64,000 nt of DNA. It comes from Monocercomonoides exilis (taxonomy: Eukaryota; Preaxostyla; Oxymonadida; Polymastigidae). The position numbers were made by a program, and so were the translations under genes. The notes under the pieces are model-generated. The model did no database searches. It had not been told where the DNA came from and saw only the letters and a list, made by a program, of their open reading frames with translations. Numbering within the stretch: the first letter of the stretch is position 1; the number at the start of each line of letters is the position of its first letter. The stretch covers positions 372,001-436,000 of the forward strand of contig LSRY02000037.1 in NCBI GenBank assembly GCA_001643675.2. Reading direction: 5' to 3'. This document shows positions 12,701 to 27,368 of the stretch, piece by piece.

Positions 12701-14134
12701 AGCCCAGCAGAATGGAAGCCTATGCCCAAACGAACGCTTTCAGACAGAGTCTTGTCATTCAGCATAACTGCCGCTTCGTCCAGCTTTCGCTGCTGATTTA
12801 AATTTCGGATGAATGGACTGACAGATCGTTCCGAAGCTTGCCTTGCAAGTTGAGATGCTGAAAGAGATGCAGATTTTCGTGTTGGACAAAAAACAAGTGT
12901 TTGAAGTCCGTCATTGTGTGCTTGAATAACATCCAACAGCTTAAAGTCAAGAAAACGATCAAACATAAATGGATTCTTTTTTGATGGGTACGACAGCACA
13001 ACTTTTTCCAATTGAATAGGACGATGTTCAGGGCTAAATCTTTTGGCATTACTGGGCTTGACTAATAGCCATTCAGCAACATCATCTATATTTGGCATGG
13101 TAGCTGATACTGCAATGAAGCGTATTCGATTGGTTTGTTGTGAGAGAGATGTGGATATAAAGCTTTTTGATGAAAAAGCATTTGATTCAACTGAAGTTGA
13201 ATCTTTGTCGTTTTCTGTTTTCTGTTGAATTGAAGTTTCTTCTTTATTATGCACAGAAAGATTGAAAAGCATTTTTAAACGAGAAACGACAGCTTCTACT
13301 GTCGCACCGCGCTCTTCGTTCAAAATGTGAATTTCATCCAACAGCAAGAGTCCAATTTTCTCTAGAAATCGTCTGTGATCCTTAAATTTTCGAGTAAAAG
13401 AATCAAATTTTTCAGGTGTTGTTATTAAAATATTAGTGCGTTGAATTTCTTCCATATCAAAATAAAGAGAATCTCCAGTCATTTCAGTAACTTTAAACCC
13501 AAAGCGTCCAAATTTCTTTGTCCAATCAGCAGTTTTTTCCTGACATAAAGCCTTTAGAAAAAATTAAAATTTTAAATTTGTCAAAAAGGTTATAAACCTT
13601 TGTTGGCGCAATGTAAACCACAACTTTCGATGAAGATGTATCAGATTCACCTGATGCTTTTGTAATTATTTTGTGAGTTTGGAGAATCTGAAGAATTGCA
13701 AGTTCTAAAATAACAGTCTTCCCACTTCCAGTTGGAGCTTCAATCACCAAATTCTCATTTCCGCGATAAACATCTTCAAAAACAGATGTTTGAACATAAT
13801 TAAAAAAAGAATATGGAAAAAGTGTTCGAAATTGCTCTGGAATTACAGATATTGGAAGAAGTTCTTCATTTGAAACTTTTTGCATTTCCGAAAGCGAGGT
13901 TATAGATTCAGGAAATTGATAAGGTAAACTCAGTCTATCGTCTCCTGAAAATGCATTGCTCAAATGATGATCCCGTTCAATTGGCCTATTATGCATTAAA
14001 AAATCTGAAATTCCAGAATTTCTCTCGCTCATATCCTGAAATAGAAATGAGCTTTCTTTATCGTAAAATGGCACTTCATCCTGTTGTTCTTCGCGCGAAG
14101 GTGCAAAAAGTCGACTGAAGTCGAATCGTTGCAT
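9742..14134 (-). CDS. HFM1: Meiotic DNA helicase HFM1/MER3
   Basis: Superfamily 2 Ski2-like DNA helicase; HFM1/MER3 orthologues promote meiotic crossover formation by unwinding and stabilising recombination intermediates. Two exons (14134-13598 and 13551-9742) flank a 46-bp intron. Splicing restores APTKALCQEK, the family's motif Ia, and gives 1,448 residues. Motifs in order: Walker A APTGSGKT (133-140), DEIH box LLLLDEIH (247-254), SATMP (about 328), FCPTRKS (about 398), TTTTLAQGVNLPAHLVV, and motif VI QMMGRAGRPQFD (524-535). A winged-helix/Sec63-like region follows, with a helix-hairpin-helix LEGIGPVFASQLRGAGI near 845. Low-complexity serine runs interrupt the Sec63 part, and the last 500 or so residues are acidic, serine-rich and probably disordered. 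A divergent kinase gene starts 164 bp upstream, so the two may share a promoter. The alternative, the Brr2/ASCC3 family, is less likely because those proteins have two helicase cassettes. Confidence 0.9.
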
Positions 14135-14298
14135 CACAATAAAAGCTTTTCATTATTCCAGATTTAAAAAATAAAATATGGAGCCAAAACGGTTCGAATT
14201 TCTGAACTTTGATGAAACAACTATCCCCGCTCAATATATTGTTATTCGTTCATTTTAAACAGTTTTATGTCGAATCCATAATTCGCATCAAATAATCA
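14135..14298. promoter_or_regulatory. Bidirectional intergenic region
   Basis: The 164 bp between the start codons of HFM1 (minus) and the kinase (plus) must contain both transcription starts. It is AT-rich. No named promoter element can be assigned from sequence alone. Confidence 0.4.
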
Positions 14299-17756
<3,458 letters not shown>

Positions 17757-19177
17757 GATCTTTCTTTTTCTTTGCTGTGCTTTTCTTTTCTTTTTTTGTG
17801 AAGGAAAAGGGTGAAGACAAAAGTTGTATAGATACACTGCTTTTTCTTTCTCTCTTTCTCTCTCTCTTTTTATTTTATTTTTTTTATTGTATTTTTTGCT
17901 TTACGGTATTATTCACTCATTGGTGTAATTGGAAGGGCATTAGTTTAATCATTCTATCCATATATTTGTCGTTAGTCCATTCATTTATAATTGTGCTTTT
18001 GTTGTGCAATCTGAATTCCCTTTTCTCTGTTTATTTTTCGATTCGTTAGTATTCACTGTGTTGGCTTAGCGGTTATAATTGGTTTTCATAACTTCCTTTC
18101 CGTACTTCAATTCGACTTTGCTGTGTTCATTTTTTTTTTCTTCATTTTGCTGATATTTGCATATTCAATCTCTCTCGCTCTCTCTTTCTCATTCACTCAC
18201 ACTCTTTCTTTTTCTCTTTCTCTTTCTCTTTCTCTTTCTCTTTCTCTTTCTCTTTCTCTTTCTCTTTCTCTTTCTCTTTCTCTTTCTCTTTCTCTTTCTC
18301 TTTCTCTTTCTCTTTCTCTGTTTCTATCTTTTCTCTCTCTCTTTACTTCTTTTTTTTCTTCTTTCATTTTGCTTATTGTTTGTAGTTTTCAGCGCTCATA
18401 TTCACATTTCACTTAACACCAATTAGGAGTAATGTTGTTGATAATGACAGGGCAATTATCGCTTTCATGTTTTGCTTTTTGAGCTTGTTTTTATTGACTG
18501 TTCTTATCAACTGTTTTCTGTTTGCAATGCTTGGCATTATAAGTTTCAATGATGGTTTGTGTTTATGTATTCTTTAATTAATTAATTTTTTTATTTATCA
18601 ATTTTTATTTTTTTGTTTGTCTGTTTGTTTGTTTCATCTATTCATTATTTTTTTTTTTTTGGTTGAATTTTTCTTCATCAATTTTTTTATCTGCGATTTG
18701 TTGGTGCTGACAAAAAGTTGTAAAGTTGCTTGTTCCATGGACTTCACACACTGTCTTTTTATTTTTTGTCTCTATTTATTACAATGCCCTTTTATAACCG
18801 CCTGTTGTTGAAGCTTCTTTTCATGTCACAATCTGGCAGTGTGGCTTATAGTTGTAATCTTTATTTGCATTAGTTTAAAATGGTTTTTATTTCTTTCTCT
18901 TTATCCTTTCTTCTCTTCTCTTCTCTTTTTTAACATTGAAATTATTATTTATTTATTTCTTGTTTAATTTTTCCGTTTTTATCTTTATTGACGCTTTTAA
19001 AACGTTTTCATTAAAAATATAACTTTTTCAAAAAATAAAATTTATTTTGTTTGCTCACTTCAAAAAATAAATTTCAAATAATAATTGGTTTATTTTTGTG
19101 AATTTCTTTTTTTTTTCTTTTTTCTTTTTTTCTTTTTTCTTTTTTTTCTTTTTTTCTTTTTCTTTTTTTTTTTGATG
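17757..19177. other. Pyrimidine-rich intergenic region
   Basis: T- and C-rich sequence after the kinase stop codon. Apparent ORFs here are translations of simple repeats and have no protein-like composition. The first few hundred bases are probably 3' UTR. No RNA gene was recognised. Confidence 0.5.
18211..18322 (+). repeat. (TTTCTC)n microsatellite
   Basis: About 18 near-perfect tandem copies of a 6-bp unit TTTCTC. The strand is strictly pyrimidine, a sequence type that can form triplex (H-DNA) structure. Confidence 0.95.
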
Positions 19178-20047
19178 TACACCAAAAATAATTCTAATTC
19201 GAAAAAGAATAATTCTAATTCGAAAAAGAACAATTCAAAATCGGAATTAATTTTTCAATTTCGAAAAAAATAATTCGATTTCGGAATTAATAATTCAAAA
19301 TCGAAAATTAATAATTCAATTTCGTTATTTATTAATTCGATTTCGAAAAAGAATAATTCAATTTCGAAAATGAATATTTTTTTGATTTGTGGAAGGAATA
19401 ACTTGTGTTCTGGGTTTTAAATTCTCTTTATTTTTATTTCATCAATTCTCTTTGTTTATCTATATTTGAAAAATGATGCATTCTCAAATAAAAAAATATT
19501 CATTCCTTTTCATTGAAAAAAATATGATTGGAGTTAATTCAAAAGAAAAGAAATTCATTTTAGAATTTAAAATTGATGTTTTTCTATTTTTACTCTAAAG
19601 AAACTTTAAACAATTATTGGGAAAACATTCTTGTTTTTTGTTATTCAAAAAATTGTGATTGATTATTTGCAATTTCTAATTGTGAATAATACAGAATGAA
19701 TCATTAGAAATATTTTTACCATTTGAGTGATGATTTTCGAAAATGAAAAAAATATTCAAAAAATTGATTTATTGATTGTTTCAATTAAAAAAAACAGTTT
19801 TCTTTGAGCAATAATATTTGATTGATTTAAAAATAATTTGAAATTTTCTGAAATTCATTCTCAAGAGAAATTAAAAATTTCAGTTTATAATGAATTTCGA
19901 AATTGAAATAATCATTTTCGAAATTGAATTATTAATTTCCGAATTCGAATTAATAAATAACGAAATAGAATTATTAATTTTCGATTTTGAATTATTAATT
20001 CCGAAATCGAATTATTTTTTTTTCGAATTTGAATAATTTTTGGTGTA
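19178..20047. mobile_element. MITE-like element with long imperfect inverted repeats
   Basis: Both ends carry TACACCAAAAAT and its complement. About 160-200 bp of each end is an imperfect inverted copy of the other, made of alternating AATTC and TTTCGAA-type motifs (for example ATTCGATTTCGGAATTAATAA). The left arm has an extra internal repeat unit of about 70 bp. The interior has no coding potential. A further partial copy of the terminal TTTACACCAAAAATTATT lies immediately to the right. The size, about 870 bp, and the absence of a gene fit a non-autonomous DNA transposon. Its autonomous partner is not identified. Confidence 0.65.
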
Positions 20048-20241
20048 TTTACACCAAAAATTATTTCACATCGAAAAATTTTCAACCGAAGTCGAAAAAC
20101 TCTCAATAGAAATCGAAATTTCAATAATGAAAAATTAATGCTTAACAAAGATAATATAAGAGGATGAAATTTTCTAACTTTTATCAATTAAAAATTTTTC
20201 AAAATATTTGTGTATATGTTTTCTGCGAATTTAGATAACAT

Positions 20242-20627
20242 ATGGGTGATTATTTTTGAAATCATATCTTTTTTCGGGGTGTTGATTTTTCTGAGATTGT
20301 TAGTTTTTTAAAAGATAGCATAAATTAAAGAGAGATGAAGCATAATTATATTTTTTAAAAAACAAATGGTTTTTCCGAATCAAAGATTAAAATGCATTCA
20401 ATAAGCCTTTTTCTTTTCTTTTCTTTTCTTTTCTTTCTTTCTTTTCTTTTCTTTTTTCTTTTTTTCTTTTTTTCTTTTTTTCTTTTTTTCTTTCTTTCTT
20501 TCTTTCTTTTTATTTTTCTTTTTTTCTTTTTTTCTTTTTATTTTTCTTTCTTTCTTTTTGATATTCAAGAAATATTTTTGCACACAAATTTTGTTTGAAA
20601 AAATAAGATATCAAAAATAATCACCCA
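20242..20627. repeat. Short inverted-repeat element around a TTTTC-rich tract
   Basis: The left end reads ATGGGTGATTATTTTTGA and the right end carries its complement TCAAAAATAATCACCCAT, about 386 bp apart. Between them is a TTTTC/TTTC microsatellite (about 20408-20560). The ATGGGTGATT motif also occurs, in either orientation, near 2000 and 23830, and a related TTTCACCCATTTTTTG lies near 24525, so it may be a transposon end shared by several copies. Confidence 0.55.
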
Positions 20628-20686
20628 TTTAACCAATAACGAACTCAAAAATTAATTCGAAACTTGACTGTAGACATTTGTTTCAT

Positions 20687-23097
20687 TTTACAAATCAAAA
20701 AAGCAAAAATAAGTGGCTGATCCTTTGGTAAGTTCCAAGTCTATGGATCATCGACAAAAAATATTTTATATGTTTCAAACGAAAGAAGAAGTTATATTAA
20801 TTAATTTAAAATTAGTGTTTTCAGTCGAAAAAGTGTTTTTATGAACTTTCCATTTTTCATTTGATCTATCTCATAACTTTTTCTTGTTTTGAATTGGTTT
20901 GTAATTTTTGTTTATTGTTCAAAATAAACAGTCTTGAAACTTAAATGTTATTGACATCGTATTAAAATCGATAATGCTTTTCATTGCTTTCATTTTTTGG
21001 CGAACAGTTTGTTCAGCTTGGAAATAGTTTTGTTCAGGGAAAACGAGCATCAAAAGAAACATTAGAGATATTGGAAAGAACGGTTCTTGTGCTTGGGAAG
21101 CGACTGCATCTAATAATGCGGTGAAGAAAGAAGACTTATTGAAAAAAGGAACAGTTGATACTGGTTTTAACGAAATTCAGCAGCCAATATTGAACGACAA
21201 GATAACATTTTGATGCTTGATTATTCATAAATGAAGCAAAAAGACTGAGAAAAGGGGCAGAAGATGAAATGAAAGAATCGAAAAGAAAAAGTGTAAATAG
21301 AAAAGTGTTTTAAAAGAATGAAGAAAAATAAAACGATTATGTAATTGTTTGTTTTCATAACACATTTGGTTTTTTCGACGAAAATTTTCATGATTATTTA
21401 TCATTGGATATTTCTGATAATCTAATAAATGTTTGAAAAACTATACTCATTTTATTTTTATCTCAAAAACTTATTTTTTTTCGTTTTTTTCATTGCACTA
21501 AAAGAAAAATCAAAAAAATCAAACTATCTTTTCAACTCGTTCTTTTATCACGAATCTTCATTGAACGAATTGTTGCCCTCCATTATCTTTGAGAATATTA
21601 ATTTCAAAACAATGTTTTTCGTTGTTAAGTTATTGCCTTTTTAAACCTATGGTCTTTTTTGTTTATTCTAAAAAAAATTGCATTTTAAGAATTTCAAGAA
21701 ATACAAGAAATAAATGACAATTCTTGAGAATAATTAAAGATCATCAAGAAGAAAATGTATTCTATTGTATTTCACTATTCACAACGTAAGCTCAGAATTA
21801 AACAGTTACAAATCTGAAAAGTGATAAATAATTATATAATGATATTCATAATGAACTTAGTTGAAGAAGTTCATTGCCATTGAATTTTCTTAATAACTCT
21901 CTTGTTTGTTCTATCCTCCAATCAATTACAAAAATGCTCACAGTATTTTTTCATTCTTTTTGAATGAAAAGAAGAAAATTTTTTAATCCTTTTTAAATCC
22001 TTCTCAGTCAAATGAAATTCTGCTTTTCAAAATATCAATTGTACTTTGTTCAATTCTTAAATCATTTTCATTGAAATCATTTTCTCGAAACGGTCAGAGC
22101 TGAATTTTATTCCTCTTCATTTCACTTGACTCAGAAATCAATTAGTGAAATACAACAAGATTTTGTTTCGTCACCATTAAATTTCATTCCATTCATCTTC
22201 TGAAAGTTGCTGATTAACTATTAATTTTTTTTGGATGCTGTCTTTCTTGTAGAAACTGAATGAAGAAGGAGAAGGAGAAGGAGTAGGAGAACTGCATAAA
22301 GAAGTTGATTGGTTGCTGATTGTTGCGCTTTATCTGGAATGTGTGAGTGCAACTAATGATATAAATGTTTCAATTAGAATATTAATGAACTAACGAAAAA
22401 GATAATAAATTCTTTTTTGAAACAATGAACAACAGTGAAGTCAAGGCGAGAATAAAGAGTGGCTGAATACCGAGTACAATGGTCATAGCGAGTTGAGAAT
22501 TTCATTTTGCAGGCTGATTAATAAAGTTTTCTATTGCTGCTAATCATGGCAACTAACTTGTACTTTTTCAGCCTCATTGTTATCGTTGTTGTTTCTAATT
22601 CGAAATCAACCTCATCATCATATATTTCTGTCCTTTTCAGCCAAATAGCAGTTAATCACATGAGATACAAATGGAAGTTTTTTTAAAAAAAAACAAATTC
22701 TCTTATATGATATTGAATATATTGTTAAAAAGACAAAAACAAAAATAATATCAAACATATTCAATGCATAAAAATCACACCAAAAAATTTGATTTCGTTA
22801 TTGAAAGCATTATCGATTTTAATACGATGTCAATAACATTTAAGTTTCAAGACTGTTTATTTTGAACAATAAACAAAAATTACAAACCAATTCAAAACAA
22901 GAAAAAGTTATGAGATAGATCAAATGAAAAATGGAAAGTTCATAAAAACACTTTTTCGACTGAAAACACTAATTTTAAATTAATTAATATAACTTCTTCT
23001 TTCGTTTGAAACATATAAAATATTTTTTGTCGATGATCCATAGACTTGGAACTTACCAAAGGATCAGCCGCTTATTTTTGCTTTTTTGATTTGTAAA
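20687..23097. mobile_element. 2.4-kb element with 294-bp terminal inverted repeats
   Basis: Positions 20687-20980 and 22804-23097 are inverted copies with only about one or two differences (for example GTGG versus GCGG near the outer end). The interior is AT-rich. One stretch near 21020-21213 reads as an open fragment (NIRDIGKNGSCAWEATASNN... to a stop) that I cannot identify; it may be a captured or decayed transposase exon. Near-identity of the arms suggests recent movement or gene conversion. No target duplication was confirmed. The right arm abuts another dispersed repeat. Confidence 0.7.
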
Positions 23098-23450
23098 AAG
23101 GCTTAAAACAAAAACAAAATAAATAGACTTCTAGACATTTTTGTTTTTCAGAATTCTGTTGATAAAAATTTTGAAATTTTTATATTCAAAAAGATAATTA
23201 AAATTTATATTATTTTAGGACCCAGATCAAAGACTTGCTGACTGTGAAGCGAATATTTCATATCGAACGTTTCAAGCCGCAGCATCACAATTCCACATTC
23301 CTATATTATTATTTTAACTTGTTTTTGACTTTTTCAATTAAATTTTTGACTTTTTTTCTCATTTCACTGTTTTTGCTATAAACACGATTTTTAATATAAA
23401 CAAGTGTTTGTGTCAAATTTTATTTAAATGAAAAAATATACAAAGTCTTA
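23093..23450 (+). repeat. Diverged copy of the repeat that forms the inner palindrome arms
   Basis: This stretch aligns in order with 45139-45480: AAAGGCTT(A/G)AAACAA, then TTTTTCAG(A/C)ATTCT, CAGATCAA, ACTTGCTGA, GCGAATATTTCA, CGAAC(G/A)TTT, TTTCTCATTTCA and ACGATTTTT. Identity is clearly above chance but lower than between the two palindrome arms. It is a dispersed repeat, perhaps a long transposon terminus. It carries no coding sequence. Confidence 0.6.
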
Positions 23451-23515
23451 ATTATCGTTTATTTGTATTAAGCATTGAAATGAAAAGGAACTTTTCAAGA
23501 ATTTTAACTGAAAAG

Positions 23516-24120
23516 CCAGTACAGTATAGCTCGGTTATACAGTCTAAACCGGATATAATCACATCGGTTTTTGCACAACTTTTTGTGATTATATCCGATT
23601 GTGATAATATACGATGCTGCTTAACACAGAAAAAAATAAAAATTAATTAACTAATTAATTAATTAATTTTGGGTCGATTTTTTCATTTTTGAAAATTCAT
23701 CAAAACGCATTTTTCAATTGCGAAATTAATTTTTTGCACAAATGTATATTATTTTTACTTATTTAAGCACATTTTAGAAAACGCGAAAAAATGAGATTTT
23801 CGATCAAAAAATGGAATTTTCATTGAAAAAATCACCCATAATGAAAAAAATTGTGATTATATATTTTCAGCCCTGTGACAATATGAGGTGAAAAATGAAT
23901 GAAAAATAGGCCAAAAATGTCGGTGCATGGAAAAATGTGACTATACACGAATGTGATTATATTCGACGTGATTATATCCGGTTCAGACTATAATCACCTC
24001 GGTTGTAATAAAGACCGCGAATAATCACATTTTTTCGTGCATCGATAAATTTTGCATTTTTTATGAATAATTTCATCGGTTATAATCACACTAAAATCGT
24101 GAATAATCACTAAATTTGAA
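23516..24120. repeat. Pogo-like terminal-repeat cluster with about 12 GTGATTATA motifs
   Basis: It begins CAGTATAGCTCGGTTATACA, which resembles the CAGT...CTCGGTTATA ends of pogo/Tigger elements. AGTCTAAACCGGATATAATCAC on the left is matched in inverse by GTGATTATATCCGGTTCAGACT on the right. In between and beyond there are about a dozen copies of GTGATTATA or its complement, often followed by CGG or TCG. This looks like a non-autonomous pogo-type element or nested fragments with repeated transposase-binding sites. Confidence 0.55.
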
Positions 24121-24574
24121 AATTAACGGGTATTTTTCTGTCTATTTTGAAATATTTGCAGAAATGAAAGTTGTTTTTTTCAGCTTTATAATCAACAAAT
24201 ATTTTCATTTTGACATTAAAAATTGAAAAATCGAAACAAATGTGTGAATTTTAATAAATGGGACAAAATATTTGACCTCAGGCATTTTCATTGAAAAATT
24301 ATGCACTTTTCATTGACCTTTCGAAATCAAAAAATGCAATAAGAATGGGTTCGTTTTTTGAAATACTTTTAAAGTCACAAAACATTTTGTTATAGCATCA
24401 ATGAAGTTTGTTTTCATATATGAAAATCAAATATATTTTGAAATCTGATAAAAATTCATGAAGTTATGAGAGAAACAATTTTTCTATGCCTTGTGCAAAA
24501 AAAAAGCTAGAAAGTCCGACTTTTCACCCATTTTTTGTAAGCTTGAAACCAAAGTAATTTTTCATGTTCAACTT

Positions 24575-24575
<1 letters not shown>

Positions 24576-24608
<33 letters not shown>
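24576..24608 (+). repeat. Poly-T tract, 33 nt
   Basis: Thirty-three uninterrupted thymines. Its true length is likely uncertain in the assembly. It could be the A-tail of a minus-strand retrocopy, but no recognisable retrocopy lies next to it. Confidence 0.95.
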
Positions 24609-24610
<2 letters not shown>

Positions 24611-24984
24611 TGATAGACATAATTATCTTGTTTTTAATAATGCTTTTTTGTAATTCACAAAAGACAATTTATTGTTTTTTGTTTAACAATTGTTTACAAA
24701 AACCTAAAAATCATTTGATTTGTTGTATTTGAAAAAAAATGACTTCAGATTATTATTATCCATGAATATGAAAAAATATTCTTTATTTTTATGCATTTGA
24801 CAGGTTATATTTGAAACAAAAGATATTCCATCGCGAATAAACATTATCCAAACAGCAACTTAAACGATTAAATACATTTTTTCAATTGAAATGCATCAAT
24901 AACAACAAAAATTCTTTGAGAAAAAATAATTTAATATTTCGTTACCATAACAGAATATTAATTTTTTATCAATTAATTTTTTTG

Positions 24985-25959
24985 ATGATTTGGACGCAGT
25001 TAACTCAAAAGAAGGTTCCAAACATCGACGAAGAATTGGACTGGAAGTCGTTCCGCCATGATGTAACTCCGTTGGCGTGGAGCGTTTTGGAAAAGCGCGA
25101 AAAGTTTGTGGAGCCAATTCCGTATGTTGTGAAGAACCCGAAGGAGCAGCCAAAGCCCGAGGGATATCTGCGTTTTGTGTGTATTTCAGACACGCACGGG
25201 AGGCACGGGCACATCAGCGGAGGCCTGCCGGAGGGAGATGTGCTTCTTCACAGTGGGGATTTCACGATGACAGGGCAAGACCGAGAGAACGACAGTTTTG
25301 CAGAGTTCATGAGAAGTGTCCCGTTTAAGCACAAGGTTGTGATTGCGGGAAATCACGACATCTCGATGGAGCCAGGGTTTTATGAGCGGTCGTGGAAGAG
25401 ATTTGGGCACAAAAAGCAGCTTGTGCCTTCGGAGGAAATTGCGAAGCTGGAAGGGTGCTGCACGTACTTGCACGACAAGGAGACATGCATCGAAGGGATC
25501 CGGATATATGGGTCACCGTATCAGGCGTGGTTTTATGATTGGGCGTTCAACTTGGCTCGTGGAGAAGAGTGCAAAAAGAAGTGGGAGACAGTTCCAGCAG
25601 GGATTGACATCCTCATCACGCATGGCCCGCCGATGGGCAGAGGCGACACGATTCCATCAGGCACGCATGAAGGGGATGTGGATCTGCTGGAGGAGATTCG
25701 GACGCGGATCCACCCGAAAGTGCATGTATTTGGGCACTTCCACGACGGCTACGGAATCAGCTTCGATGGAGAGACAGTCTACATCAACCCTTCGAGCGTA
25801 GATGAAGATTACAAGCCGACAAACCCGCCAATTGTGTTTGACTATCCGATTCCATCGTCTTCGTCTGCGCCCACATCAAAATCATCATCATCAACGATTT
25901 CTTCGAATGCTTCTTCCGAGTCCAGTCCAGATCAAACTAAAATGAAATCTGACAACTAA
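24985..25959 (+). CDS. MPPED-type metallophosphoesterase
   Basis: Calcineurin-like phosphoesterase of the MPPED1/MPPED2 (class III cyclic nucleotide phosphodiesterase-like) type. Start chosen at the first in-frame ATG (MIWTQLTQKK), because the open frame upstream has no ATG and is AT-rich. The product is 324 residues, the usual length of this family. The metal-binding motifs are complete and in order: SDTHGRH, GDFT, GNHD, THGPP and GHFH. Short spacing between GDFT and GNHD and the GHFHDGYG ending match MPPED proteins, which hydrolyse phosphodiesters and some phosphomonoesters with two metal ions. The C-terminal 35 or so residues are a serine-rich tail. No signal peptide or membrane span is visible, so it is probably cytosolic. 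Its GC content is well above the flanking DNA. A small upstream exon cannot be excluded, since a CAG that could be an acceptor lies just inside the ORF. Confidence 0.88.
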   Translation: MIWTQLTQKKVPNIDEELDWKSFRHDVTPLAWSVLEKREKFVEPIPYVVKNPKEQPKPEGYLRFVCISDTHGRHGHISGGLPEGDVLLHSGDFTMTGQDRENDSFAEFMRSVPFKHKVVIAGNHDISMEPGFYERSWKRFGHKKQLVPSEEIAKLEGCCTYLHDKETCIEGIRIYGSPYQAWFYDWAFNLARGEECKKKWETVPAGIDILITHGPPMGRGDTIPSGTHEGDVDLLEEIRTRIHPKVHVFGHFHDGYGISFDGETVYINPSSVDEDYKPTNPPIVFDYPIPSSSSAPTSKSSSSTISSNASSESSPDQTKMKSDN

Positions 25960-27368
25960 ATTGCGTCAGCTCCTATTGGGCAACAACATCGTATCTGCTT
26001 CAAAAGAAAAGAAAGAAAGAAAGAAAAAGCTGAAGTTTTTGCGTTTCAAGGATTGTTTGTTGAAATTGTTTTGAGTTCAGGAAAATGAAATCTTTTTGCG
26101 TTGTGGCACAAAGATTCCTTCATTTTTAATGGTTGAACTTATTTTGTTTATTTTCTGAGAGAAAGTGAAAAGCTTCGAGTCTTTTACACATTTTTTCTTT
26201 TTTCACTTGATGTTGAATCTGATGGATTATTTTTTGTGAATAAAATAGACTGGTTTTTGATTGCATTTTAAAAAAATTTTTGCAAATTAGTTCTCGCAAA
26301 ATCAACATGAATGCCCATTTATTTTTGAAGAGTTTCGTTGTCAGGCGAAGGAACAATGTTCAAAATCTTTGGACAATTTGAAAAATGTATCTTCATCAAA
26401 AATCTTCGTTACAAATTTTAGAGAAATGAATAAACTCTAAATGTGTAATGTGCCTAACTTTTTTCTGGTCAATTGAAAGATAAAGTTTTCTCTGTTGGCA
26501 CCATAACATAAATAATTCAATCAAAGAAAAACGATTTATCGAAGATTCCGAGGCTAAAAAGACAAAAAAATAATTCACATGTAATTAAAGAAGCATTTTT
26601 TGTTCTTGTTTGCTTATAATGAAGGGTTTGCAAAAGTTGCAAGCGGAGAAACACAAAGAATAATTATCTGATGTTTTTTTGCAGCATATCGAATCAAAAG
26701 GAGCAAATAAATAATTTTAAAAGAAAAGACATTATGAAGTTTATTAAAAAATAAAAAAATACTTCTTCTTCAAGCATTTTTTGAGCAAATGATGCGAAAA
26801 GCCTCATTTTAGGGAATTTTTGGAATGAGAATGCTTGCACTCCATCACCTTCATACGACTCATCTCTAGTAATGAATGTTGTGTGTGCTTTTCGAAAATG
26901 TTATCGATTGTTCGAATTTTATTTATTTAATTTATTTTCTGTCAAAATGCAAATACATTCACACTTTATTGGGAGATTGAAGCAAAAATGGTTTGAACAA
27001 TCGATATTTATTTCTGTGTGACTGCCATTTCTTATGGCTTTTGCAAGGGGTAAAAAAGGTGGATTTTTTATTTTTTTGAATTTTCTTTTTATTTTTGTTT
27101 ATCTTGATTGTTCAAAAATTGCAAAGAATTCCACTCTAATTGATACATTTGCCTTATTTTGCAGAGAAACAGGTATTATTCATTTTTTTAAATATACATT
27201 TGGATTAACAAAGATTTTCATTTATTTTAATTATTTTTTTTTTTTTTTTGATTGCTTCAATTTATTAACAAAGGGTATTCAGGAATTCAAATCAAAATAT
27301 TATATCTCACAGGATCAGTCAAACAAATTGCTTCCAAAGTTGTCCTGCACTTTTTGCCTTCAAGAAAA
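25960..27368. other. Intergenic, upstream of receptor A
   Basis: AT-rich DNA with no supported gene. Short minus-strand ORFs (26126-26356, 26396-26578) have no recognisable content. The frame upstream of the receptor start is open back to 27252 but lacks coding composition. Confidence 0.5.

Noticed and set aside
18123-18426. ORFs of repeated LSLSLS or FLFLFL near 18.2 kb
   Set aside because: They are direct translations of a TTTCTC microsatellite.
20392-20598. F/L-rich and K/E-rich ORFs near 20.4 kb on both strands
   Set aside because: They are translations of a TTTTC/TTTC tract inside a short inverted-repeat element.
24886-24984. N-terminal extension of the MPPED-type gene from 24886
   Set aside because: That frame starts at TTG, not ATG, and the segment is AT-rich. 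The first in-frame ATG gives the family's usual length.
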